A stretch of DNA of 10,366 nt from JBQCHF01 sp051953655 (GTDB lineage: Bacteria; Actinomycetota; Actinomycetes; Motilibacterales; Motilibacteraceae). The number at the start of each line of letters is the position of its first letter. Position 1 is the stretch's first letter. The translations under genes and the position numbers were made by a program. The notes below the pieces were generated by a model. It did not search any database and had not been told where the DNA came from. It saw only the letters and a list, made by a program, of their open reading frames with translations. Below, piece by piece: positions 1 through 7,715 of the stretch. Where the stretch lies: contig JBQCIO010000311.1 of the NCBI GenBank assembly GCA_051953655.1, positions 1 to 10,366 of the forward strand, in the 5' to 3' direction.

Positions 1-1
1 C

Positions 2-748
2 GCCCGCAAGCAGTACGGGAACGGCTCGCGCGAGCACGCCGACGCCATCGCGGTCTGGCAGGAGGCCAAGCGGCGCCGCCAGCAGGTCTACAAGCAGCGC
101 GTCGGGGCGTGGAGGTTCGACGCCCTGACCGACCTGGCCGAACGCGGCACCCTCGCCGCCCACGACGGCGCACCCCTCACCGCCAAGGAGCGGGAGGTGC
201 TGCCCGTCGTCGTGCTCAGCGCCGAGACCGCGTTCGGCCTGGCGAGCGACCCCGGCGAGCTGCGCGGCTACGGCACCCTGCCCGCCCCGGTGCTGCGCGA
301 CCTGATGGCCGGCGCGAAGTCGTGGCTGGTCGCGGTCGTCGACCAGGCCGGGCAGGCCCTGAGCGTGCAGCGGTATAAGCCCACCGCCGCGATCCGGGAC
401 TGGCTGATCGCCACCAAGCCCACCTGCGTCGCCCCCTGGTGCGACGCCCCGGTCGAGTGGGCCGAGGACGACCACCTCGAGGAATGGAGACCACCACCCG
501 ATCCCAGGAATCCGGACAGCAAGCCGGCCGGCGGCCCGACCAGCGAGGACAACCTGCACCCCGAGTGCAAGACCACCCACCAGCTCAAGACCGCCAAACA
601 CCTCGACGTCATCCGCGACGACGACGGCGGCCACCGCGTCATCACCCACAGCGGCCACGAGTACCGGAGAGAACCCCACCGCCTCCTGCCCGAGATCGGC
701 AAAGGCTGGGGCACCACCGGCGACCCCGACGAGCCCCCGCCCTTCTGA
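2..748 (+). CDS. DUF222 / 13E12-type HNH endonuclease, 5'-truncated by window edge
   Basis: The reading frame is open from base 2 to TGA at 746-748 (248 residues visible), and the N-terminus lies outside the window. The visible part begins with a basic helical stretch (about residues 1-45), followed by the C-terminal part of a DUF222-like domain (about 46-135, including GYGTLPAPVLRDLM) and an HNH module at 140-200. HNH landmarks are the C142-x4-C147 pair, DDH ending at H158, GGPTSEDNL with N184, C189, and H193 in CKTTHQLKT. Families of this type usually read CRxHHxLK, so the usual His-His is Thr-His here. A proline-rich insert (about 163-176) lies between the catalytic His and the GG-T-NL block. 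Such proteins are multicopy in actinobacteria (the 13E12 repeat family of mycobacteria); their role is unsettled, with nuclease activity inferred from the fold. The tail is Pro/Asp-rich. Confidence in the family is high and in the function low. Confidence 0.85.
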   Translation, partial: ARKQYGNGSREHADAIAVWQEAKRRRQQVYKQRVGAWRFDALTDLAERGTLAAHDGAPLTAKEREVLPVVVLSAETAFGLASDPGELRGYGTLPAPVLRDLMAGAKSWLVAVVDQAGQALSVQRYKPTAAIRDWLIATKPTCVAPWCDAPVEWAEDDHLEEWRPPPDPRNPDSKPAGGPTSEDNLHPECKTTHQLKTAKHLDVIRDDDGGHRVITHSGHEYRREPHRLLPEIGKGWGTTGDPDEPPPF

Positions 749-786
749 TCCCGACGGCCGGTCTCTCGGCGCGCCATCATGCGGCG

Positions 787-1350
787 ATGCCTGCGCTCAC
801 CGTGCCCCCGCTCGTCGCCCGCGCCGTCGAGAACAGCAGGGCGAGAGGCTTCGCCTTGAGCTGCACCGCAGAGGCCGGGCGATTGCTGGCGGTCCTGGCC
901 GCCGCGAGGCCCGCAGGTCGCGTCGCCGAGTCAGGGACGGGGTACGGAGTCGGCACGGCCTGGCTGCACAGCGAGCTCGGGCCAGGAGCCACCCTCGTCA
1001 CCGTCGAGCGGGACCAGGAGCTCGCCGAGGCTGCGCGGCGGCTGTTCGCCGACGACGAGCGGGTCGAGGTGCTCACCGGAGACTGGCGGCTCCTCCACGA
1101 GCACGCCCCGTTCGACCTCTTCTTCTGCGACGGCGGCGGCAAGCGCGACGACCCGGATGCGGTGGTCGAGATGCTCTCCTCCGGCGGGATGCTCGTCCTC
1201 GACGACTTCACCCCGTCGACGTCCTGGCCGCCGATGCACGAGGGGAAGGTCGACGAGCTGCGCCTGACCTACTTGACGCACCCGCGGCTGTCGGCCACCG
1301 AGGTGAGCGTCGCCCCCGACCAGGCGATGCTCCTGGCGACCCGCCGCTGA
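787..1350 (+). CDS. class I SAM-dependent methyltransferase, O-methyltransferase-like
   Basis: This is a 187-residue protein. It has a Rossmann-type SAM-binding core with motif I ESGTGYGVGTAW at 48-59 (E48, G50, G52, G54), an acidic strand end VTVERD at 71-76 that would hold the SAM ribose, LTGDW at 96-100, FDLFFCDGG at 109-117 and GGMLVLDDF at 133-141. The order matches small predicted O-methyltransferases related to the caffeoyl-CoA OMT/YrrM group; the substrate cannot be read from sequence. Start ATG 787 is chosen because the fold begins shortly after it, although no clear Shine-Dalgarno precedes it. A longer in-frame reading back to 439 would overlap the DUF222-HNH gene and encodes only Arg/Pro-rich shadow sequence. 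The gene follows the HNH gene by 38 bases in the same direction, so co-transcription is possible. Its stop codon lies in a hairpin shared with the convergent neighbour. Confidence 0.85.
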   Translation: MPALTVPPLVARAVENSRARGFALSCTAEAGRLLAVLAAARPAGRVAESGTGYGVGTAWLHSELGPGATLVTVERDQELAEAARRLFADDERVEVLTGDWRLLHEHAPFDLFFCDGGGKRDDPDAVVEMLSSGGMLVLDDFTPSTSWPPMHEGKVDELRLTYLTHPRLSATEVSVAPDQAMLLATRR

Positions 1351-1363
1351 GGCGTCTGCCTCA
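1348..1363. terminator. stop-codon hairpin between convergent genes
   Basis: TGAGGC (1348-1353), loop GTCT, GCCTCA (1358-1363) form a perfect 6-bp stem. The left arm begins with the TGA of the methyltransferase gene, and the right arm ends with the complement of the TGA of the P-loop gene. It is symmetric and could act on both strands. No T-tract follows on either side, so termination is inferred from position. Confidence 0.4.
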
Positions 1364-2467
1364 TCCCTGGAGCACCCGGCACGCCAGGTCCTCCGGAGCT
1401 ACGCCGCTCGACTCCAGCACCACATCGGCGATCTCAGCGGCGTCGATCCCTTCCTGCCGGCGCCATGCCTCGGCGGCGACGGCGTCCAGTGCCTCGTCGG
1501 TTCTTCCCACGAGCTCGTCCCCTGGCAGTCGCACGCCGTCGCCTCGTCCACGGGCGTGGATGCGCCGAGCAAGGTCCTCCCGGCTCGCCCGCAAGCGAAA
1601 CACCGTCATCGCCGTCGCTGACAGCGCCTCCCGGTAGGCGCGCACGTCCTCGCTGCTCTCGGCTGCCCCTGCCAGGACCAGATGCGTCGCCCCTTCCGCC
1701 GCGAAGCTGCCCCAGGCGGAGGCGACGTTGGCCGCGGCCACCTCGTGCTCCGCGACGTCCGCCCGGGCCACGAACCCGAGCTGACGCAGGTCGAGCATCG
1801 CGGCCGTCCGGCCGGACTCGCGCAACAGCGAGAACACGTGCCAGGCGACGGTCGACGAGCCGACGCCCGTCGTCCCGCACAGCCAGCTGACGTTGCCGGG
1901 AGCCGCGCTGACCGGAGCGGCAGCTGCGCTCCACCGGGCACCCCGGGTCCCGTCGCCGCGGCCGTCGCCGTCAGGCAGCTCGGCGTGGGCGCGGACCTGG
2001 ACGGCCACCTGGCGCGGGTCGAGCCCGTCGGTGCGGACGGTGGGACCGAGGGGCACCACCGCGTCCAGCTCCTCGTCCGCCCGTCGGACCGCGTGCCACA
2101 GACCGCTCGCGCCCCGCTCGTCCACCCGACGGCGCAGCTGCTGCCGATCCAGGACGAGCCGGCAGAAGGTCGGGTCGGCGGCATCCAGCTCCTTGCGCAG
2201 CCATCCACCCAGGGCCGGGTCCAGAACCCCGGAGACGACGAGCACCTGCACCCCGACCGCCTCGTAGTTGGGCAGCAGCGAGCAGAGCACGCTGCCCTTC
2301 AGCCGATGCCGGTAGGGGTCGTCGTCGCGAGGCGGGTAGCACATGCCCAACTGGTCGATGTCGACGTAGCCGGCGCACCAGCCGTCGGCAGCCAGGCCCT
2401 CGTAGAGCTGCCACGCGACCGTCGACTTCCCCACGGCAGGTGCCCCGTGGATCCACACGACCCGCAT
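1361..2467 (-). CDS. tandem P-loop NTPase (kinase-like) with degenerate second domain
   Basis: This is a 368-residue protein made of two homologous P-loop halves. Half 1 (1-165) has Walker A GAPAVGKST at 8-16 with K14, VDIDQLG at 35-41 (D36, D38), and the basic helix LRRRVDERG at 111-119, a pattern like gluconate/shikimate/adenylylsulfate-kinase-type small-molecule kinases. Half 2 (191-368) repeats the landmarks about 190 residues later: GTTGVGSST at 198-206, LDLRQLG at 225-231, LARRIHARG at 299-307. In half 2 the Walker A lysine is Ser204 and the second Asp is Arg228, so catalysis there is unlikely and a regulatory or structural role is inferred. A Gly/Asp/Ala-rich linker (about 165-190) joins the halves. 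ATG 2467 is preceded by GAGGGGGA with a 7-base spacer; the in-frame extension to 2857 runs antisense-frame through the DUF1232 gene and is rejected. The substrate is unknown. It is probably co-transcribed with the upstream DUF1232 gene (65-base gap). Confidence 0.85.
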   Translation of the reverse strand: MRVVWIHGAPAVGKSTVAWQLYEGLAADGWCAGYVDIDQLGMCYPPRDDDPYRHRLKGSVLCSLLPNYEAVGVQVLVVSGVLDPALGGWLRKELDAADPTFCRLVLDRQQLRRRVDERGASGLWHAVRRADEELDAVVPLGPTVRTDGLDPRQVAVQVRAHAELPDGDGRGDGTRGARWSAAAAPVSAAPGNVSWLCGTTGVGSSTVAWHVFSLLRESGRTAAMLDLRQLGFVARADVAEHEVAAANVASAWGSFAAEGATHLVLAGAAESSEDVRAYREALSATAMTVFRLRASREDLARRIHARGRGDGVRLPGDELVGRTDEALDAVAAEAWRRQEGIDAAEIADVVLESSGVAPEDLACRVLQG

Positions 2468-2532
2468 CCCACCGTCCCCCTCGCCGCAGCCCGACGACGG
2501 ACAGTGTGACGGGGTCAGGTAGACGCGCAGCC

Positions 2533-2904
2533 TCAGCCGGTGACCACCGCGCCGCGCACGACCCGGCCACGCTCGCGCTCCCAGGCCAGGAAGCGCCCGG
2601 TCTCGCCGAGCAGCGTGCCGGCGAGCCAGGTCGTGACCAGCAGGTCGTCGCCGAGGCCGATGATCCCGAGCAGCGCCTCGGGCACGACGTCGACGGGGCT
2701 GAGCACATAGAGCACTGCCAGCAGTGCGAGCGCGAGCCGGCCGGCGGCCAGCTCGCGGTACTGGCCGGTGGCGGCGGCGCGGATCATCCGGGGCACCGCG
2801 GCCAGGTGCTCCCCCAGCCCGGGGCCGCCGCGGCGGGCCTCGCGGACGGCACGCCACAGCGAGCGCAGGGCGGCGGCGCGGCGGACGGTGCGGGGAGCGG
2901 TCAC
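2533..2904 (-). CDS. DUF1232 (YkvA-like) small membrane protein
   Basis: This is a 123-residue protein with the DUF1232 signature YVLSPVDVVPE at 66-76, followed by LLGIIGLGDDLLV at 78-90 (consensus S-P-[IV]-D-x-[IV]-P, then G-x-x-D-D). Two hydrophobic stretches (about 56-74 and 77-99) suggest a helical hairpin in or on the membrane; the N-terminus is basic and amphipathic. The family has no assigned biochemical activity. The start is GTG at 2904, supported by GGAG (2910-2913 complement) five bases upstream; the nearby ATG at 2915 is out of frame. That ATG would open a four-codon reading frame whose TGA overlaps the GTGA of this start, which is probably incidental. It is the first gene of a likely two-gene minus-strand unit with the tandem P-loop gene and is divergent from sseA. 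Confidence 0.85.
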   Translation of the reverse strand: MTAPRTVRRAAALRSLWRAVREARRGGPGLGEHLAAVPRMIRAAATGQYRELAAGRLALALLAVLYVLSPVDVVPEALLGIIGLGDDLLVTTWLAGTLLGETGRFLAWERERGRVVRGAVVTG

Positions 2905-3116
2905 GGGTTCTCCATCGGGAAGGGCGGCGACGGCGAGGACATCGCGGTCGGACGGTGCAACGCCGGCGCGGGCCCGCTCGTTCCGGGCCGATCGGAGGTC
3001 CTCGCCACAGTGCTCGCGACAGTCCTCACCCGAGGGGAAGGTGAGCGCGGCGGCGGCTGTTGGCAGGATCAGCAGCGAACAGCGACGCCGACCGACACGA
3101 ACCGAGAGGTGGACCC
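2905..3116. promoter_or_regulatory. divergent intergenic region, DUF1232 / sseA
   Basis: These 212 bases separate two divergent starts, so promoters for both directions should lie here. I see no convincing actinobacterial -35/-10 pair. Visible items are the sseA Shine-Dalgarno GAGAGG (3104-3109) and a weak inverted repeat CTCACC/GGTGAG (3025-3030 and 3040-3045). The promoter assignment rests on gene geometry only. Confidence 0.35.
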
Positions 3117-4003
<887 letters not shown>

Positions 4004-4007
<4 letters not shown>

Positions 4008-4435
4008 GCCTGACCCCCGAGCTGGCGGCGGTCGTCGAGGACTTCGCCGCGGTCGGTCCCAAGGACCGGCTGCAGCTGCTGCTGGAGTTCAGCCAGGAGC
4101 TGCCCGCGCTGCCCGCGCGCTACGCCGAGGACCGCGACGCGCTGGAGCAGGTGCACGAGTGCCAGTCGCCGCTGTTCCTGGCCGTCGAGATCGACGACAG
4201 CCGGCACGTCCACCTGTTCTTCGACGCCCCGCCGGAGGCCCCGACCACGCGCGGCTTCGCCGGGATCCTGCACGAGGGCCTCGACGGCGCCTCGGCCGAC
4301 GACGTGCTGGCCGTGCCCGACGACTTCTACGTCGGGCTGGGGCTGTCCGACGCCGTGAGCCCGCTGCGGCTGCGCGGCATGGCGGCCATGCTCAGCCGGA
4401 TCAAGCGGCAGGTGCGGGTCCAGACCGCCGCCTGA
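4004..4435 (+). CDS. SufE family sulfur acceptor protein
   Basis: This is a 143-residue protein of normal SufE length. SufE proteins accept persulfide sulfur on one cysteine and pass it on for iron-sulfur cluster assembly, usually from the cysteine desulfurase SufS. Here the acceptor is C53 in VHECQSPLFL (50-59), matching the conserved V-x-x-C-Q-S-x-[VL] motif, and it is the only cysteine. FSQELPALP near the N-terminus (29-37) and GFAGILHEGL (84-93) and the SPLRLRGMAAML helix (119-130) are also family features. The ATG shares four bases with the sseA stop. The same order, sulfurtransferase then SufE-like (Rv3283-Rv3284), occurs in M. tuberculosis, so SseA is a plausible sulfur donor. No sufS or other suf gene is in the window. 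The family is certain; the donor is inferred. I avoid the symbol sufE because the gene is not in a suf operon. Confidence 0.92.
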
Positions 4436-4448
4436 CCTTCAGCGCAGG

Positions 4449-4482
4449 CGCCGCGCCCGTCAGCCCTTCGACGGGCGCGGCG
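4449..4482. terminator. strong bidirectional hairpin between convergent SufE-like and transglycosylase genes
   Basis: A perfect 13-bp stem (4449-4461 paired with 4470-4482, core CCGCGCCCGTC / GACGGGCGCGG) encloses an 8-base loop, AGCCCTTC. It begins 13 bases after the SufE-like stop and covers the last codons of the convergent transglycosylase gene. The loop has no extended T-tract after it on either strand, as is common in high-GC actinobacteria. Its position and strength suggest termination in both directions. Confidence 0.6.
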
Positions 4483-5143
4483 GCACGCCGGGCGTGGCCG
4501 GGACCGCGGACCGCGCCGGGCGCAACCCCTCGTCCAGCCAGCCATACTGCGGCACCCAGTGCATGACCCGCTGCACGTAGGTCTGCGTCTCCTGGATGCG
4601 CGGCACGCCGCCCGCCTTCAGCACGGCGCCCGGCCCGGCGTTGTAGGCCGCCACCACCCGGGCGTCCGAGGGCGCGAGGTCCAGCCGCCCGCCGAGGTAG
4701 TGCAGGTAGGCCGCCGCGGTCCAGATGGAGTCCTGCGGGTCGAGGGGGTCCTTGCGCCCGTCCCGGTCGCCGTCGACGGCGAAGCGCGCGAAGGTGGCCG
4801 GCACGATCTGCATCAGCCCCTGGGCTCCGGCCGGGCTGACCGCCCTGGGGTCGAACCCGGACTCGGCGCGTGCCTGGGCGGCCAGCTGCGCGGCCGGCAC
4901 GTCGGGGTAGGCGCGGGCGGCGGCCCGGAAGTCGGCCGCGTACGGCGTGGCCCCGGGCGTGGTCGCCCGGGTCAGGTCGCGCAGCCAGGGCACCACCCCC
5001 GCGGCCAGCGCCACGACGACCACCGCCGGCAGCACCGCCGCCAGGCCGGCACCGAACAGGCGCGAGCGGCCCCGACGGCGTCGCGCGCTGGTGCCCGCCC
5101 GGGCGGTGCCGGCGCGCGGGCGCGGAGGGCTGGCGGTGGGCAT
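4460..5143 (-). CDS. membrane-anchored lytic transglycosylase (SLT domain)
   Basis: This is a 227-residue protein. A Pro/Arg-rich cytoplasmic tail (1-28) precedes one hydrophobic segment (about 29-52, LFGAGLAAVLPAVVVVALAA), read as a signal anchor that puts the catalytic domain outside the membrane. The SLT goose-lysozyme-like domain spans about 65-200: catalytic Glu94 in ARAESGFDPRAVSP, GAQGLMQI at 106-113, AYNAG at 166-170, and ETQTYVQRV at 185-193. Such enzymes cleave the MurNAc-GlcNAc bond of peptidoglycan, forming anhydroMurNAc. Between the Glu and AYNAG blocks lies D124-G-D126-R-D128-G-R-K-D132, an EF-hand-like acidic loop often seen in this family that may bind calcium. The start is ATG 5143, with GAGGAAG 10 bases upstream. 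The C-terminal tail is Pro-rich, and its last codons overlap the shared hairpin. Domain assignment is firm; the in vivo partner is unknown. Confidence 0.92.
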   Translation of the reverse strand: MPTASPPRPRAGTARAGTSARRRRGRSRLFGAGLAAVLPAVVVVALAAGVVPWLRDLTRATTPGATPYAADFRAAARAYPDVPAAQLAAQARAESGFDPRAVSPAGAQGLMQIVPATFARFAVDGDRDGRKDPLDPQDSIWTAAAYLHYLGGRLDLAPSDARVVAAYNAGPGAVLKAGGVPRIQETQTYVQRVMHWVPQYGWLDEGLRPARSAVPATPGVPPRPSKG

Positions 5144-5184
5144 GGTGCGAGAGCTTCCTCGACGGCGGGGCGGGATCAGCAGGC

Positions 5185-5200
5185 GGGGGCGAGAGCCCCC
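5185..5200. other. 6-bp hairpin with GAGA/TCTC loop upstream of transglycosylase gene
   Basis: GGGGGC (5185-5190), GAGA, GCCCCC (5195-5200) form a perfect stem 42-57 bases upstream of the transglycosylase ATG on the minus strand. It could be a terminator for the upstream GGDEF-EAL unit or a leader structure. No T-tract is present. Confidence 0.3.
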
Positions 5201-5318
5201 AGGGTGGCACGCCGGTGGGCGGGCCGTGAATCCTCGAGCCCGGACGAAGGGGCGTGTCCCGACAACGCCCGCAGGTCGCACAGCGTGCCCGGAGCCGCTC
5301 CCCGGCCGGCAGGGGCGG

Positions 5319-5338
5319 AGGTCAGGCGACGGTGACCT
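5319..5338. terminator. inverted repeat just after GGDEF-EAL stop
   Basis: AGGTCA (5319-5324), 8-base spacer, TGACCT (5333-5338). It starts four bases after the minus-strand stop codon at 5343. It could be a terminator hairpin for the GGDEF-EAL gene or, equally, a protein-binding palindrome upstream of the transglycosylase gene. Confidence 0.35.
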
Positions 5339-5342
5339 GGTC

Positions 5343-7715
5343 TCAGGCCACGATCGTCTGCCCGCCCGCCTCCACGTCGCCCGCGGCGTGCTGCAGCAGC
5401 GCGACGCAGTCGGCGAGCGGCAGCGGGCGGCCGAACAGGTAGCCCTGGGCGCAGCCGGCACCGGCGGCCACCAGCCGGTCGCGCTGCTCGGGCCGCTCCA
5501 CGCCCTCGGCGATCACCGCGAGCCCGAGCGCGCGCCCCATCGACACCATGGCCGCCACCAGGGCGTCGGCCCGCTCGTCGCTGTCGACGTCGGCGGTGAA
5601 CGAGCGGTCGATCTTGAGCACGTCGACCGGCAGGTGCTGCAGGTAGCCGACCGAGGAGAAGCCGACGCCGAAGTCGTCGATCGCGATCCCCGCGCCGGCG
5701 GCGGCCAGCTCGTGCAGCACCCGCACGCTGTCCTCGTCGTCGCCGATGAGCGCGTTCTCGGTGAGCTCGAGCACGAGCCGACCCGGTGCGACGGCGGCGC
5801 GGGCCACCGCGACCCGGCCGACGACGTACGGGTCGCGGAGCTGCTGCGCGGACACGTTCACCGCGACGTCGAGCGGGCGACCGGCGGCGGCGGTGAGGGC
5901 GGGCACGTCCGCCACCACCTGGCGCAGCACCCACGCCCCGATCTCCCCGACCAGCCCGCTCTCCTCCGCCAGCCGGATGAAGGCGTCGGGCTCGACCACC
6001 GTTCCGCCGCGGGCCCAACGCACCAGCGCCTCCACCCCGGTGATCCGTCCGGAGGGCAGCTCCACCACCGGCTGGTAGTGGACCACCAGCGAGCCGGCCG
6101 CGACGTCGCGGCGCAGCGCCTCGAGCAGCTCGAGGCGGCGCAGGCTCTCGGCCCGCAGGCCCGGTTCGTAGAACGCGTAGCGGCCCTTGCCCTCGTTCTT
6201 GGCCCGGTACATCGCCATGTCGGCGTTGCGGACCAGCTCCCCCGCCCCGTCCAGGACGGTGGAGACGGCCACCCCGATGCTCGCGCCGGGCTGCACCTCG
6301 TGGCCGTCGACGAGCACGTCCCGACCGAGCACCTCGCCCAGCCGGCGGCACACCGCCTCGACCTCGGACTCGTCCACGACGTCCTCGACGAGCACGGCGA
6401 ACTCGTCGCCGCCCAGCCGGGCCACCGTGTCGCCCTCGCGCACGCAGGAGGACACCCGCTCGGCGACCTGCCGCAGCAGCTCGTCGCCGGCCGCATGGCC
6501 GAACCGGTCGTTGACCGCCTTGAAGCCGTCGAGGTCCAGGAACGTGACCGCGATCCGCGAGGGGGTGCGCCGGGCCCGGGCCACAGCGTGCTCGACCCGG
6601 TCGAGGAACAGCGCGCGGTTGGCCAGCCCGGTGAGGGCGTCGTGCTGGGCGAGGTGCCCCATCTCCTCCACCAGGGCCAGCCGGGCGAAGGCGTCCTCGG
6701 CCACGGTCGCCAGCGTGGCCAGGGCCTGCTGGTCCGCCCGTGAGGAGGACTGCGCGCGGCGCAGCTGGGGCGCCACGATCCACAGCGGCTCGCCGGTGAC
6801 CACCAGCGGCGCGTCGATCTCTCCCGGCCCGCCCGGGGTGTCCCGCAGGTCGGCCTGGTCCGAGCGCACCACCGCACGCGCGTGCCGGCGGATCGCCGCC
6901 AGCACCTCCTCGCGCGAGGTGAGGGCCTGCACGTCCCGTGCGGCATCGACGAGGTGCCCGAGCCGGCGCCCGTTCTCGTTGCCGCGGGCCAGCGCCCGGG
7001 CGGCCACGAGCATGGTGACCAGGGGCGTGATGAGCAGCAGCGCGGCCCACCACGGCAGGGTGCGGATGGTGAGCGCGGCGAGGTAGCCGAGGCTGTCGAC
7101 GGCCACGAACACGGCCAGCGCGAGCAGCGCGGCCCCCTGGCGCAGCTCGGCCAGCACCGGCATGCCGTCCTCGAGCGCGAGGGAGACGGCCGAGACCACG
7201 TAGTCGGTGACGAAGTAGACGGTGCAGCCGGCCGCGACGGCGAGCAGCTCGCGCGGACGGGTCGCGTCCAGCGGGTCGATCGCGAGCATGGTCGCCACCG
7301 CCAGGGCGCCCGCGATGCAGCCCAGCGCGGCGTTGAACCGCTTGACCTCGGCCCGCTTGGAGACCAGCAGCTGGCTCAGTCCCGAGCCGGCGCACCAGGC
7401 CAGCAGCGCGGTGGCGGGGTCACCCACGACCACCAGCAGGACGAGGATGACCGAGTCGAAGCCGATCTCGATGCCGCCGGTGTCGCGGTCGAGCACGAGC
7501 GGGAACATCGAGGCCGCGGCGATGGCGGGGGCACCGAGCAGGGTCCAGGGCAGGGGGAAGCCGCGCCCGGCCGCGAGCAGCACGGCCAGCACCGTCGTCA
7601 CCAGCCCGGCGGCGACCACCGTCGCGTCGAACAGCCGGCTGGCCCGGTTGCGGCCCGCATCGGCGGCGGCAGCGGGACCGGGCCCTGAGGCTGGTCCCGG
7701 TTCTGCCGCCGACAT
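5343..7715 (-). CDS. membrane GGDEF-EAL protein (c-di-GMP diguanylate cyclase/phosphodiesterase)
   Basis: This is a 790-residue protein. The first half is an integral-membrane sensor with about seven hydrophobic segments (about 31-50, 55-75, 86-118, 128-147, 158-180, 193-217, 222-243), MASE-like but not a named type that I recognise. A cytosolic linker (about 250-350) may be a reduced GAF-like or helical domain. The GGDEF domain (about 355-515) has DALTGLANR, LDLDGFKAVND, and the intact signature GGDEF at 435-439; REGD at 426-429 fits the RxxD inhibitory I-site at the normal five-residue spacing. The EAL domain (about 527-780) keeps EAL 562-564, N620, E650/E653 (LELTE), D680-D681, K701, E737/E740 and Q757, all expected for an active phosphodiesterase. 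Both activities are therefore possible. The start is ATG 7715; GTG 7739 is an alternative. The upstream region has a G-quadruplex-type motif. The signal sensed is unknown. Confidence 0.93.
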   Translation of the reverse strand: MSAAEPGPASGPGPAAAADAGRNRASRLFDATVVAAGLVTTVLAVLLAAGRGFPLPWTLLGAPAIAAASMFPLVLDRDTGGIEIGFDSVILVLLVVVGDPATALLAWCAGSGLSQLLVSKRAEVKRFNAALGCIAGALAVATMLAIDPLDATRPRELLAVAAGCTVYFVTDYVVSAVSLALEDGMPVLAELRQGAALLALAVFVAVDSLGYLAALTIRTLPWWAALLLITPLVTMLVAARALARGNENGRRLGHLVDAARDVQALTSREEVLAAIRRHARAVVRSDQADLRDTPGGPGEIDAPLVVTGEPLWIVAPQLRRAQSSSRADQQALATLATVAEDAFARLALVEEMGHLAQHDALTGLANRALFLDRVEHAVARARRTPSRIAVTFLDLDGFKAVNDRFGHAAGDELLRQVAERVSSCVREGDTVARLGGDEFAVLVEDVVDESEVEAVCRRLGEVLGRDVLVDGHEVQPGASIGVAVSTVLDGAGELVRNADMAMYRAKNEGKGRYAFYEPGLRAESLRRLELLEALRRDVAAGSLVVHYQPVVELPSGRITGVEALVRWARGGTVVEPDAFIRLAEESGLVGEIGAWVLRQVVADVPALTAAAGRPLDVAVNVSAQQLRDPYVVGRVAVARAAVAPGRLVLELTENALIGDDEDSVRVLHELAAAGAGIAIDDFGVGFSSVGYLQHLPVDVLKIDRSFTADVDSDERADALVAAMVSMGRALGLAVIAEGVERPEQRDRLVAAGAGCAQGYLFGRPLPLADCVALLQHAAGDVEAGGQTIVA

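Noticed and set aside
2468..2857. 130-residue N-terminal extension of the tandem P-loop protein
   Set aside because: It overlaps the DUF1232 gene in another frame and is Arg/Pro/Ala-rich. ATG 2467 has a strong Shine-Dalgarno and the P-loop lies at residue 8, as usual for such kinases.
5144..5342. ydaO (c-di-AMP) riboswitch upstream of the transglycosylase gene
   Set aside because: Such switches often precede cell-wall hydrolase genes in actinobacteria, and a fragment resembling the 5' helix (GTCGCCTGACCTCCGCC) is present, but the conserved GGGGTGAATC and GACAGCTAACC segments are missing.
4947..6743. 598-codon plus-strand frame opposite the transglycosylase and GGDEF-EAL genes
   Set aside because: His/Arg/Gly-rich shadow without recognisable motifs; both minus-strand proteins have clear domains.
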